A stretch of 64,000 nt of DNA from Cryptomeria japonica (lineage: Eukaryota > Streptophyta > Pinopsida > Cupressales > Cupressaceae): contig NC_081415.1 in NCBI RefSeq assembly GCF_030272615.1, positions 189,252,270 to 189,316,269 of the forward strand. The letters run 5' to 3'. The notes beneath the pieces were generated by a model. It had not been told where the DNA came from, ran no database searches, and was given only the letters and a program-made list of their open reading frames with translations. The translations under genes were made by a program, and so were the position numbers. How positions within the stretch are numbered: the stretch's first letter is position 1; each line of letters starts with the position of its first letter. Below are positions 1 to 10,366 of this stretch, piece after piece.

Positions 1-198
1 AGAGTTGATAGGAATGTACCCTTGAGAGGAACCATTCAACTTATCTTTCTCATCACAACGAAATGGCATAGTAACAATGTTTATGAGTTTTTGGTAAAAT
101 GAAGGTTTGGTATATTTAGATTTTAAAAACTCATCTAAAGCTTCAACTAACTCATAATCATCACAAATATGAACATCTTGCAAATAAAAATCTGACAT
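1..198 (-). CDS. N-terminal fragment of unknown ORF of element D
   Basis: An open frame of 66 codons without a stop starts with ATG at 196-198 and leaves the window at position 1. It begins MSDFYLQDVHICDDYELVEA and continues with DEFLKSKYTKPSFYQKL. I do not recognise the family. It is the first ORF downstream of the PBS, where gag normally sits, and the short acidic start followed by a basic, aromatic-rich stretch would fit a gag N terminus. That is position-based inference only. Confidence 0.4.
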   Translation of the reverse strand, partial: MSDFYLQDVHICDDYELVEALDEFLKSKYTKPSFYQKLINIVTMPFRCDEKDKLNGSSQGYIPINS

Positions 199-344
199 TT
201 TGAAATTGCATAAAATTTAAACACACAATGCAAAGAAACACACCTTTTTTTTTCTTTTTTTTTTCTTTTTAATGAAAATGAAATTAAAACACACTAAATC
301 TAGATCTAGATCTAACAAATGCAATGCAAGAGGAAGCAATGATA

Positions 345-364
345 GATTCACGTCGGGTTCACCA
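345..364 (-). other. Primer binding site of element D
   Basis: On the minus strand this reads TGGTGAACCCGACGTGAATC, three bases after the LTR end. TGG at the first position matches the CCA end of a tRNA. I could not assign the tRNA from memory. Confidence 0.55.
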
Positions 365-367
365 AAA

Positions 368-2038
368 TGTGTAGGGGAAAAAGCGAGACTAAGTTAACAT
401 GCCCTAATCCTACCTTTTGACACACATTACGGAATACGAAAGAGCCTAGAGATATCGCACAATTGGCTACTTCTTTTTGTGGAAGAGAGAGCCACGGGAT
501 ATCTATTAGGATTTCTATTCCTTTGTTGAAATTGGAAGATCAAATGATGCAAGTTCAATCCCTAACCCCAAAGTGCAAGTATGAACTAATAACAAGATTG
601 CAGAATTGAACTTAAACAATGGAAAGCTGTAAATACAAGGATGAAATAAGAATGCAGGTGCGTACCCAGAGTTAAAATCTGATTGAAAATGTTCGGGACG
701 GGGGCGCGGGCGCCACTGTCCTGATTCTGCCCCTGAAACTGCTCCGAAAACTGCTGTTTTTGCACTTTGGAAAAAGCTGTCAAAAATGCTGAAAATGCTG
801 TCGGACCAGGGCGCCCAGTAGGGAGCAGGGTGCCCAGAAGGGACCAGGGCGCCCAGCGCCCCTGTCCTGGCAGGACCAGGGCGCCCCACGCCCCTGTCCT
901 GGTCTTTTTCTCTGAAATTTGGTGGGAAGGTCGGTCTCAGTCTGCTTCTCCCGGATCTGCAACCTGCGGCGTCGTCCGAGTCCCGAAACCTGCACTTATA
1001 TCTGAAAAGGTGTTTGGGCAGCTATATAGGGTTTTGCCTTAGTCAAACCCCCGCTTCGGTGATTTCCACTTCCACGAATAGCCAAGTTGTATTGTAAAAT
1101 GTATTGCGTGTGCAGACCTAGTGTGTGTGCAAGGTCCTTAAATGCAAGAAAGCAAACTAGAGCAACCTAGAAAGTAAACCCTAATTGCTTGTAAATGATA
1201 ATGTAAATGCTCTAAATCAAGATGCAAAGTGATCTAAAGCATGAATAAAGGATATATTGAAGCTTATGCAAAGACATGAAAACAACATGAAATCATACCC
1301 AACCCTCAAGGGAGGAGTACAAGCCAATCTTCAGTCGGTAATTTCCTATTGTTCTTCAATGTCTTCCAAGCCCTAAGTGGATGAATGAATTTGATAAGTG
1401 CTTGATAGAGGAATGTTGAATGTTGTTGAAGTCTTCAAAGATCTACTCTTTCGCTGCATATGAGGTCCTTGAAAGCCAAAAATTCGGGCCTTTCAAATGA
1501 AGAAAGAGAGCTCTTATGTATGAAACCCTAGGTCTTAATTTTGACTTTTGGCCGACCTAGAGATTGAATATCCCACCAATTTCTTGGGGTTAAGCTTTAT
1601 TTTATGATTGGATCGTGCTCCCAAAATTTCGGGAAAAATGTCCAGGACCATGTTGCACGGGCGCCATGGTCCCGACAACTTTTCACCAAATTTTCAGGGA
1701 CATCGGATATGATGATTTTAGAGAGAATCCCGAAGTTACAGGTGATTTCGAGATGTTTTGACCCCCGAAATCAAGCCCCCAAGTTCAAAATAGGACCTAA
1801 TTAGGGTTTTTGATTAAATGATGTATTGGAAGAATAAAATGAAAGGGCCACACTTTAATGAAAGGGCCCAACTTTATGATATAGGAGATGATAAAATAGA
1901 ACCTTAGACCTAATTAATTTGATTAATTAAGTGCTAAAGGGGAAATGCAATGCAAAATGCAAAATGCGCCAAGGCGGGTGCTAAACTAGGTGTGAAATTG
2001 TACCACCCTAGCAAGTGCGTACAATTTACGACGCTACA
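368..2038 (-). repeat. 5' LTR of element D
   Basis: An LTR of about 1671 bp bounded by TGTAGCG and CTACACA on the minus strand. It contains a GC-rich block (about 690-910) in an otherwise AT-rich sequence, with repeated GGGCGCC cores. A possible TATA box, CTATATAG (palindromic), lies at 1022-1029. No complete partner LTR is in the window, so the boundaries rest on the terminal dinucleotides and the adjacent PBS. Confidence 0.6.
690..910. repeat. GC-rich GGGCGCC-containing degenerate repeat in LTR D
   Basis: Copies of a core such as GACCAGGGCGCCCAG occur around 706, 808, 828 (as GGGTGCCC), 848 and 879, with one more GGGCGCC near 1659. Two are followed by CCCTGTCCTGG. Short open frames on both strands across this block are by-products of its composition and not genes. 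Confidence 0.6.
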
Positions 2039-2565
2039 AAAAAATATAAAAGGAATATGTTACCATAGTTAAAAGACTAATAGTAAACTAACTACCACAT
2101 TCATAAATAACTTAATTAACAGATAGAAAGAGGATTCCATTACATCAAGTGGCTCTTTCTTGAGGAGTGTAATCTCTCAGAAACAACAATATGCTTAACT
2201 CAGAAGATAAAAATCATTATATATTCTCATTCATAATGCATTTCCAAAATAACAAGATTGTAACTACACAGAAAATCTAATAACAACTATCATATGCATT
2301 GTCCATGATTCTAACATTCATTATTTGGTAAAATTGAAATCAACTTAACACTAACTAAAGAATATTTTTCATTGACAGAACAGTTTTTCCTTTTAAAGAA
2401 ATTAAGAGGGAGTAAATTATTACTTCTTCCAACTAATCCTAAATAGATGTTGCATCTCCCTAGCACTAAGGTAACTTATTAATTAAGGAAAATAGAAACA
2501 ACAACTAGAGTATAGGGTCTAGTTCTAGAACAAACTCCTTTATTCCTCAGTAGAAACTAGAAAAG
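2039..2565. other. No gene seen
   Basis: AT-rich sequence between LTR D and the duplicated unit. I see no ORF, repeat or RNA gene here. Confidence 0.5.
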
Positions 2566-3365
2566 TATTTGGGTTCTTAGAAGCTTTTTCTTGTTTTCCT
2601 AAAAGCATAATTTTCATTCAAAGCACTTAGGATTGTTAAAAAAATTGCAAGTTACTACAAATTCGATCGAGTAGCAGAAAAAATGGATTTTGGATCCATG
2701 AAGCTCACAACACCAAAAAGCCAATGTCACTACCAACAAGTTTGGAAATCAATGAAGACATGTTCTCTAATATCATAGAGGAATTTTGTTCATGTATTGA
2801 AGACAAGGTGCTGATTTATGAGGAGGCAAATAAAGACATCCTTATTTTGTAAAATGAAAAAGTAAACATACACAAGGTTGTTGGTCAAGATGAATGTGAT
2901 GTCAAATCAGAATTCTTACTTCAAGAAGAGAGTTGCCATCAAGCCAAAACCAGTCCTCTCATGGAAAAAAGTAAATAAGAGGTTGAAGAAGACCAATTTT
3001 GGGATGAATTAGAGTTGTTTTGCCTAAATTTGGATATAAAACAAGCATCTTTTGTAGAGAAAAATCATGAGAAGCATGAGCAAAGTGCAAAAATTTCTAT
3101 GTTTCAATCAAGTTAATCATACAAAATGGAGTTTACAAATCAAGAAGAGGGTAAAGAAGTAACCTATGAGCACAAAGCCAACAAGGAGGGTTCTAAGTTT
3201 GTTCTTTCATTAGGATCTCCCATCAAACATCTAGTTGAGATGAAAGCAGACAAAGGATCACAAGTTATGTTTGCACCCATATATGAAGATACAATTGAAG
3301 ATGAAGCTAAATTTCTAGTTGCAGATGATGAAGAAGAAAATGAATGGTCTCCACTATATACATAA
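2566..3365 (+). pseudogene. Unknown acidic ORF, tandem copy 1, broken
   Basis: First of two diverged tandem copies of about 0.8 kb. The longest readable piece is 3126-3362, starting MEFTNQEEGKEVTYEHKANK, with the acidic end ADDEEENEWSPLYT before a TAA. Upstream, matching pieces such as EEVNIHKVVGQDE and EEDQFWDELELF are separated by stops and frameshifts. The protein is rich in E, D and K with no domain I recognise. It may be a remnant of a retroelement leader or gag-like ORF, but that is a guess. Confidence 0.5.
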
Positions 3366-3423
3366 GAAGGTTGGTTTAGTAAGTCATTTTTGGCACTATT
3401 GTCAGGGATGGTATCAAGCTAGG

Positions 3424-4205
3424 AGAGTCTTTGGATTCTTGGAAGCTTTTTCATGTTTTCCTAGAATCATATATTCATTCAAAGCAATTAGGATTGTTAG
3501 AGATTTTGCAAGTTACTATGATTGGATCTAGTAGCAGAAAAAATAGATTTTGGATCCATGAAGCACAACACCAAAAAGACAGTGTCATTACCAACAAGTT
3601 TGGAAATCAATGAAGACATGTTCTCTAGCATCATAGAGGGATTTTGTTTATGTGTTGATGACAAGGTGTTGGATTGTGATGAGACAAAAAAAGACATCCT
3701 TGTTTTACAAAATGAAGAAGTTAATATACACAAGGTTGTTGGTCAAGATGAACATGATCGTCGAATTAGAACTCCTACTTCAAGAAGAGAGCTACCATAA
3801 AGTCAAAACCAATCCTCTCGTGCAAAAAAATAAAGAAGATATTGAAGAAGACCAATATTGGGATGACTTAGAGTTATTTTTCTTACATTTGGATGCTAAA
3901 CAAGTATCTTTTGTAGAGAAAAATCATGAGTAGCATGAGCAAAGTGTAGAAATTCTATGTTTCTGTCAAATAAGTCATACAAAATAGAGTTTACAAGTCA
4001 AGAAGAGGGTAAAGAAGTATCCTATGAGCACAAAGCCAACAAGGAGGGTTCTAAATTTATTCTTTCACTAGGATGTCCCACCAAACATCTAGTTGAGATA
4101 AAGACAAACAAAGCATCACAAGTTATGTTTGCACTCAAGATGAAGATACAATTGAAGATGGAGCTAAATTTCAAGTTGAAATTGAAGAGTGGTTTTAGCT
4201 CTCTT
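3424..4205 (+). pseudogene. Unknown acidic ORF, tandem copy 2, broken
   Basis: Second copy of the unit at 2566-3365. A frame at 3522-3800 starts MDLVAEKIDFGSMKHNTKK and shifts near 3760 into another that contains EEDQYWDDLELFFLHLDAKQ, ending at TAG 3931. The block homologous to copy 1's MEFTNQEEGKEV piece is at about 3966-4190, with further stops. Element B inserted about 25 bp beyond the end of this copy. Function unknown. Confidence 0.5.
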
Positions 4206-4228
4206 ATCCACTTCAAACTAATAATATG

Positions 4229-5002
4229 TGTAGACACCTAAAATTGTCCAGTCTAATTAAATAAATATTTTTATTTATTTAATTATTTTAGCCTAAGTCT
4301 TCTATTAATTAAATAAATCTTTATTTATTTAATTAATTCATTTATCCTCTTCTAGTCTTATTTCTCATTTAAGTAAATACTTTTATTTATTTAAATTCCC
4401 CTTTTCCTAAATTAATTAAATATTTTTATTTATTTAATTGATCCCACTTCTTCTATTAATTAATTAAATCTTTATTTATTTAATTAATTCATTAGCCTTT
4501 TCTACCCATGACACATGTCATTCATCTCTTAATTCCTACACTGCCTACCCTCTCATTATTTTCTTATTTTCTTTACCTACCCTCTAATCATAGCCGACCA
4601 TTTATCTTTTACACCTCTCAATCTTATCCCTTCATTTCTTATAGTGTCTTATATATAAGGAGATGCTTCCTTCATTATCAAACCCTACTCGACTACTCTA
4701 GCATTCGAACTTTCATATGCGATCAAACCTATTTGCAACAACATTTTCATTCTTTGTTGAGCTCTTGTGCACACATAAAATGTGAGAGCAAATATGTCAA
4801 GTAAGATCAATGGAGATAGGAAGAATGGAGATCCAAACCCTATTGGACATGTGATGGTATAATCTTTGTGATTTCATTTGATTTGCATTGTCTTAGGTAA
4901 TCTTCATATGTTATGGTGGATCTTTGTTGTTGTTAGGATAGGGTTTTGTGGTTGAATTCATTTAGTCTTTCAATATTGTTTTATCCATTTTCACCATAAA
5001 CA
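4229..5002 (+). repeat. 5' LTR of element B
   Basis: Begins TGTAGACACCTAAAATTG and ends CACCATAAACA. A TATA box TATATATAA lies at 4650-4658. It is about 105 bp longer than the 3' LTR because of an indel inside the repeated TTTATTTATTTAATT segment. The first 250 bp are extremely AT-rich, with repeated AATTAAATAAAT blocks. Confidence 0.9.
4650..4658 (+). promoter_or_regulatory. TATA box, 5' LTR of B
   Basis: TATATATAAGG, also present in the 3' LTR at 34764-34772. It lies about 350 bp before the LTR end, a usual place for an LTR promoter. Confidence 0.6.
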
Positions 5003-5005
5003 TTT

Positions 5006-5023
5006 TGGCATGCCTAGTGGGAC
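5006..5023 (+). other. Divergent primer binding site of element B
   Basis: TGGCATGCCTAGTGGGAC, three bases after the LTR. Elements A and C carry TGGCGCCCACCATGGGGC and TGGCGCCCATCGTGGGGC. B shares the outer bases and TGGG core but differs in the middle, so it is either decayed or uses another tRNA. Confidence 0.6.
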
Positions 5024-5853
5024 TCTTGTCCCTTTTGCTTTTAACATCTTTTGTTGCAAATTTTGTGTTTTTGAAGCTGCAGATCTGACATTTTCGACAA
5101 CATTTCAATATTTTCGTGTTTGCGCATTTTGAAATCGCGTTTGTGATATCTGGACTCGCGTCTGCGTCTTCGACACTAGTTTTTTTTTTGTTTTTTTTTG
5201 CAAATTGCAAGTCGGGTTTCTATTCCAAAATCGCATCTGTGAAGCCTTCAGACATGTCTGTGTTTGATAATCACGTCTGTGTCCTGAAGACGCGTCTATG
5301 TCAGATCTAGGCGTGTCTGCGTTTCTCTGTAGCATTTATGTTAGGTAAAATCGTGTCTGTGTTTCAGCTTTTGCATTTCAGTTTGTTATCTAGTTTTGGG
5401 GTTTTTTATTTCGTCATTTGGATTTTAGATCTGGTTTATATTGAGCTAACATATTCAGATCTAGCTAACAAATTGGTGTAGCTTGTCTTGAAAGTAAAAT
5501 CATTTTGTCGAAGACCCCTATTTCACAGTCTTTTGGATCTAAAAATTTACCTAACTTGTGTGCTTGCAGGAAGGGGTGATCATTTGAAACAATCCAAACT
5601 ACTAACAAATCTTTGTTGCAGGATCTTGACAAGGATTTTTCTTTTTGTGTACCTTGTTTTCATAGATTATCAAACACTTCAATTGGTGCATTAAAATTGA
5701 ACTAGTGTCTTTTGTGTCTTGGGCAATAGGCTCTTTTTGTTTCATCTTTAGAGGGCCTATCTCCCTATGTGGTCATTAGGACTACCAGTGAGGAGAGAAC
5801 GACTAAAGTGGTAGTGAGGAAAAGCCATCCTCTTCCAAACCACTATAAACAAC
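5024..5853 (+). other. 5' leader of B, first part, with motif array
   Basis: No gene. From about 5097 to 5370 there are around nine copies of a degenerate motif like GCGTCTGTGTC (variants CGCATCTGTG, CACGTCTGTG, CGTGTCTGTG) spaced roughly 20-35 nt apart. After 5400 come TTGCAGG-type sequences and, at 5740-5850, a unique block containing GAGGGCCTATCTCCC. Element A interrupts the leader at 5853; it resumes at 24304. Confidence 0.6.
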
Positions 5854-7315
5854 TGTAGACGTATAAAAATGACCACATTCCTAAATGAATATTTTATGTT
5901 CATTTCCCTATTTAATTAAATTATCCACATTCTTCTATTTTATTAAGTAAATTACTCAATTTATTTAAATAAAATTCACTATATCCATTTAATGAATAAA
6001 TCATTTTATTCAATTAAATCCCCCTAGCCACTTTTAATTAAATTCAAATTTAATTAAATAGTTATCCTAAATTAAATAAATCAAATTTATTTAATTTCCC
6101 CAAATTATAACCAAATTGAGTTAAATCATTTAATTCAATTAAATCCTATTATCCCCCATCCACTTGCAAAATCCCAAACCCCTTCCTAATCCCTTCTAGA
6201 ATCTTCTAATCGATTCTAATTAACATAACCCTCCTCTAAACTTTGTCACATCCCTAAGCAAAGGGAGGTCACTTCTCAAATGGCCCAAAGTCTTGGATAA
6301 CCATTGAAGGTTTTCAACCTTCAACCACCAAAACCCTTAAAGTCTTTGAAAACCATTGAAGGCTTCCAACCTTCAACCACTTAATCCCCAAAGTCTCCAA
6401 TAACCATTAATGGTTAATTCAAACCCTCCCACATGGTTAAAACATTTGTTTTGACTCAACCTCTACCCAACCCAAAGGTCTCATCAGGCCATTAATGCTT
6501 TGACCATGATTATCTCTTAATCATTTGCACAAAGGTTTATTCTTGGATCAAATCTTAATCCAGTGGGTAAACCTAATTTAGACTTGACCCTTAGCCTTTA
6601 GATAACCATGAGGTCTTCTCAGGCCTTTAATACCTCCAACCTCTTCTATCAACCCAATCTTATGTTGACACTTGTCACTATTTTATTGGTGCAAATCGTG
6701 CACATGGATCCCCAACTTTCAAACTTGGCCCTTGATTAAACCATTCAATCTTGACCATCCATTGCCCTGTTTGTGCTATAAATAGAGCTCTCATTCCTCC
6801 ATTCTTAACAATCATCTTTCAAATTTGAAGCATTACACTTATGCTCAAATTCTTTCAATCTTTCATTTCATATATGCTCATCATTTAGCCTCTTTTAGAT
6901 CATAAATTAGACTAATATGCATGCTTAGATTACTTTCTTTATCATTTTAGTTCAATCATAGACTAAATATACTATGCTAGGATAGTATTCATACTAATCT
7001 CATCATCTTATCATCTAGTTTATTGCATTTTAGCATCATACATAGCTTACAACACATCTCATACTAAAATCAATCAAAAAGCATCTCTCGTTATCATATT
7101 TGCCATCCCTAAACCATTTTGCTCAGTAATCTGAGAGCAAAAACGTTGGTTTGAGGGACATTGTGAGATAGAGAACCATGAGACCCTCCTTGGGAAGCTG
7201 AATAACACTACGTTACTCGATAGCTTGCATCAAGAAGTCCTCTGTGTGTGTGTGGACTAGTATTTCTCATTATTTTCACATTTCAAGTTTTATTCGCCCA
7301 CTTTTCCACCATACA
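5854..7315 (+). repeat. 5' LTR of element A
   Basis: Starts TGTAGACGTATAAAAATG, ends TTTTCCACCATACA. The first 300 bp are AT-rich with TTTAATTAAAT repeats. The TATA box is at 6777-6785. It is 15 bp shorter than the 3' LTR because one AATTTAATTAAAT-type unit is missing. Confidence 0.95.
6777..6785 (+). promoter_or_regulatory. TATA box, 5' LTR of A
   Basis: TATAAATAG within GTGCTATAAATAGAGCTC, a near-ideal plant TATA box, repeated in the 3' LTR at 23760-23768. Transcription would start about 30 bp further on, leaving an R-U5 region of roughly 500 bp. Confidence 0.75.
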
Positions 7316-7319
7316 TTTC

Positions 7320-7337
7320 TGGCGCCCACCATGGGGC
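7320..7337 (+). other. Primer binding site of element A
   Basis: TGGCGCCCACCATGGGGC, four bases after the LTR. This is the PBS form common in Tat-lineage plant gypsy elements. Confidence 0.8.
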
Positions 7338-7424
7338 CCAACCCCAAATAACACATCGGTTTTTGAAATTGATCATTTTTGCAGGTCCGCTGGAAACGAG
7401 AATCAGTGCGTCGAAAAGATATAT

Positions 7425-7830
7425 TAGCACATCCGCCTAACAGTTTAGTGCTTCTAGCCTACTGTTTAGTGCATGGGCTCTCTGTCTTAGCGCGTGAACA
7501 CTTTTCCTTAGCGCATGATGTTGTTTAACAAATTTTCCTGTAGGTGTCGACGCGGGTAAAACACAAACTAGCGCATATACTTAATAGATTAGCGCATCCG
7601 ATCCACATTTTAGCGCCTCTAATACATCTTCCAGCGCATAGAAACTAGACATTAGTGCATAAGATTTAAACTTTTCCTGCATATCTGACCACGGGAAAAA
7701 GAAAAACATAGAGTAGCGCTTACGACATGCAGAGTAGCGCATCCCAGTAACAGAATAGCATAGAAAAACAATTGTATAGCGCATCTGGAGCATATTGTAG
7801 CGCGTACAGTTTGTTCTGTAGCGCATCACA
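7425..7830 (+). repeat. TAGCGCAT motif array 1 of element A
   Basis: Irregularly spaced TAGCGCAT/TAGCGCGT octamers with non-repeated spacers, so this is not a simple tandem satellite. Array 2 is in the same orientation at about 9025-9515. Confidence 0.7.
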
Positions 7831-9024
7831 GACAAAACAAAAAAAAAAATTTATTGTAACTGAATTAAAATTCTAGACTTGTAGAAGTCCCCCGAATCAA
7901 CTGACAATTTTATCTTTTTGTTTGTTTGCAGGGTTATAACGGTTTCTTGCAGGTAAAGCGAGGAAATTTACTTTTACAGCAAAACGATTTCTTTTGTTGA
8001 CCTCCAAAAATGAGAATTTTGCTTTGTTGACCATTTTCACTTTTCTAGATCAGCAAATCTGTCTTTTAAAGATTAAAAAGAACATCATGTTTTTGTGGAG
8101 CAACATCTCTGCATAGATTTTAGCAAATCACTGATTTGAAAGGATAAAATAAGACCTCATTGTTTGCTTTGTCTCGAAAGTGGAAGGTATATGCTCTCCC
8201 CTTAACTGGGTGATCAAAAAGCCAAACCACTCTTACGCTTTCAGTACTTCACGCATTTAAATCCTTTAGCAGGCCTGCCTTCCCGAGGAGTTGCAATCAA
8301 CTCTTAAAGCCGTTTATGGCCGGTGTGAAGGGAACGACCTAAGTGGGGAACGGCTTTGACGCCAAGAATTCCAACCCACTATAATCAAATGTGGAAAGTG
8401 ACGAAAATCTTTTTCAATGGTTGCGCGCAGTGATTAGCCTTCCCCCAGTATCCTCAAGATACGTAAAGCCTTTGTTCTAAAGGTTGGGAAGCCTCATGAG
8501 AGAGTTTATCACTGACGGCCGAACGGGAAGCCTGATTATGAACCATAGAATTAGAAACTTTGAGCCGAGTCAGTAACCAAACATTTGTAACATCATAGTG
8601 CAAGGGTGGGGAAGAATCCGCCCCCAAGATTACTCACCATATATCTCCCAAGATAACTACTCAATTGTGAAGCAATTCACTTTGGGTTAACTTTTGGCAA
8701 AAGGCAAAAAAACGAGCGCCCTCTAGGGGTGACACGGTTGTTTGAGCTGATGGAGTATCGAGACTAGTGGGCTATGATGTTACTTATGACCCTTGAATAA
8801 AGAGTCTTTCTGAAGTGTCTTATTTGTACTCAAACCTGTTAAAACATTGGGGATTTGAACACATCCTTACCAGAACATACACTTTCTGTTAGATTAGGTA
8901 AAATGATTGTACTTTGTGTGCTGTGCTTACATTTGTTATTTCAAAAAATCATCCATCACACTTGAAACTTTTCTCAAAATTCAAAATTCTCACAAAAATC
9001 ACCAAAAAGAAAAAAAAAAAGGGC

Positions 9025-9515
9025 AGTCTAGCGCATAATAGCAACATCTTAGCACGTAGAACACTTCTATTAGCGCATCAAAACCACAAATTAGCGCGTG
9101 CAGATAAAACAGCAGTGTTTCACCCTCAGGCAAAAATAGTAAACCATACTTTAGTGCATCCGAAAAACAGTCTAGCACGTCGAAATAACATCCTAGCGTG
9201 TAGGCACCCACAACTAGCGCATAAAAGAAAACAGTTAGCGTGTAGGAAGCACAGTGTAACGCGTAGTTTTTCCAAACGAACTTCGCATGAGACAAACAGC
9301 TTAGCGCGTGGAATCCATGTTTTAGCGCATAAACCAAAACAGTTAGCGCGTATCAAGCTCAGTCTAGCACGTGGATTTTTAACCTGTCAAAGCAAAAATT
9401 TCCAAACTCCAAATTTTAGTGCGTGTCTAGGAGCAGATTAGCGCGTGTGCAAAATATTTTAGCGCATCAAGCCAATTCAGTAGCACATCCAACCTCTGTT
9501 TTAGCGCGTGAGCCA
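9025..9515 (+). repeat. TAGCGCAT motif array 2 of element A
   Basis: About 19 motif copies, alternating between AT and GT endings. Variants are mostly C-to-T or G-to-A in the CpG of the core, as expected if methylated. Confidence 0.7.
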
Positions 9516-10366
9516 AGGCCGAAAAACAGAGAGTTAAAACTGAAAATTTTTGACAATTTCAAAATATTTTAAAAAGAGTTTTTTATCAAAAATCATCTTT
9601 TATCAAACTAGAGTGACAAAAACAAACGGTTAAAAACTTTTCTCAAGGTTAAATTTGTGTTAAACAAAGTTGTCAGAATCCGAAACGAATCGCACAATAG
9701 AGGACGTCTCTCCTATCATAATCTGGAACATTTTTATCATTAGTATCAATCAAATCCTTTAAACATCTTACGGATTTTATCTCACAAACACTTGTCTAAA
9801 AATTTTCAAATTGTCAAATCCAGTTTCTAGATCAGGAAACTTCTTATCCATATCATTTGACACGTTTTATCGTGAAGGGACATCTAAACCTTCATTCTGA
9901 TAAAGTAAGATTTGAAATTTTCAAAACAAGAATCACCTAAATCCAAACAAATCAAAGGAAATCATTGATCACTCATGCATGACTAATCCCCTTATTCTGA
10001 GAAGAAAGAACCTCTATCGTAACATCACGTTGAAGAAACAACAACCTAGCTTTTCCAAATTCATCAAGAGAAATAAATTTTTATACATCAATCGTCAACT
10101 CTTCAAATCCCAATGGGTATTTCTTCATCACGTCAAACGTTATATCCAAAACAAATCCAGTGAATTTGACAAAGAACCCCTGAAAACAAGAGCATATTGT
10201 CAAAAGTCTGCTTTTAATCAAAAGATAAACCGTGGAGGAAAGATCAATCCAGCATTCCTGCCCGACGAGTGCATCACATATCACACATCTCGACCAAAAC
10301 CACCAACGCCTGAGCAAAACATCAATGAGGAATTTGTTCCTTTCATCACTAAAAGTTTCTATTGAA

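Larger units (their letters stand above)
1..2038 (-). mobile_element. LTR retrotransposon D, 5' portion only
   Basis: Minus-strand element whose 5' LTR, primer binding site and start of the internal region lie in the window; the rest runs off the left edge. On the minus strand the LTR begins TGTAGCGTCG and ends CCTACACA. It is followed by a 3-nt spacer and TGGTGAACCCGACGTG, which has the form of a tRNA-primed PBS. An open frame starts about 150 nt further on. No pol sequence is visible, so gypsy or copia membership cannot be decided. The TSD cannot be checked because the 3' LTR is outside the window. Confidence 0.7.
7338..10366 (+). other. Long gag leader of A with two TAGCGCAT arrays
   Basis: Three kilobases without a gene. 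Array 1 (about 7425-7830) has around 15 copies and array 2 (about 9025-9515) around 19 copies of TAGCGCAT or TAGCGCGT, with decayed forms TAGCACAT and TAGTGCAT. Copies are spaced about 20-30 nt. Between them (7860-9020) lies a unique block with TTTGCAGG-type sequences and higher GC. Open frames of LAR/LAH-rich peptide in array 2 are translations of the repeat and not genes. The leader of the antisense gene carries the same motif. Confidence 0.7.

Noticed and set aside
767-1042. 91-codon frame in LTR D
   Set aside because: Lies in the GC-rich repeat of an LTR, with open frames on both strands.
4508-4804. 98-codon frame inside LTR B (and its copy at 34620-34820)
   Set aside because: LTR sequence with no domain; open in both LTRs only because the LTRs are duplicates.
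8914-9441. 175-codon plus-strand frame with LAR/LAH repeats, and overlapping minus frames
   Set aside because: Translation of the TAGCGCAT array; peptide repeats follow the DNA motif and there is no domain.
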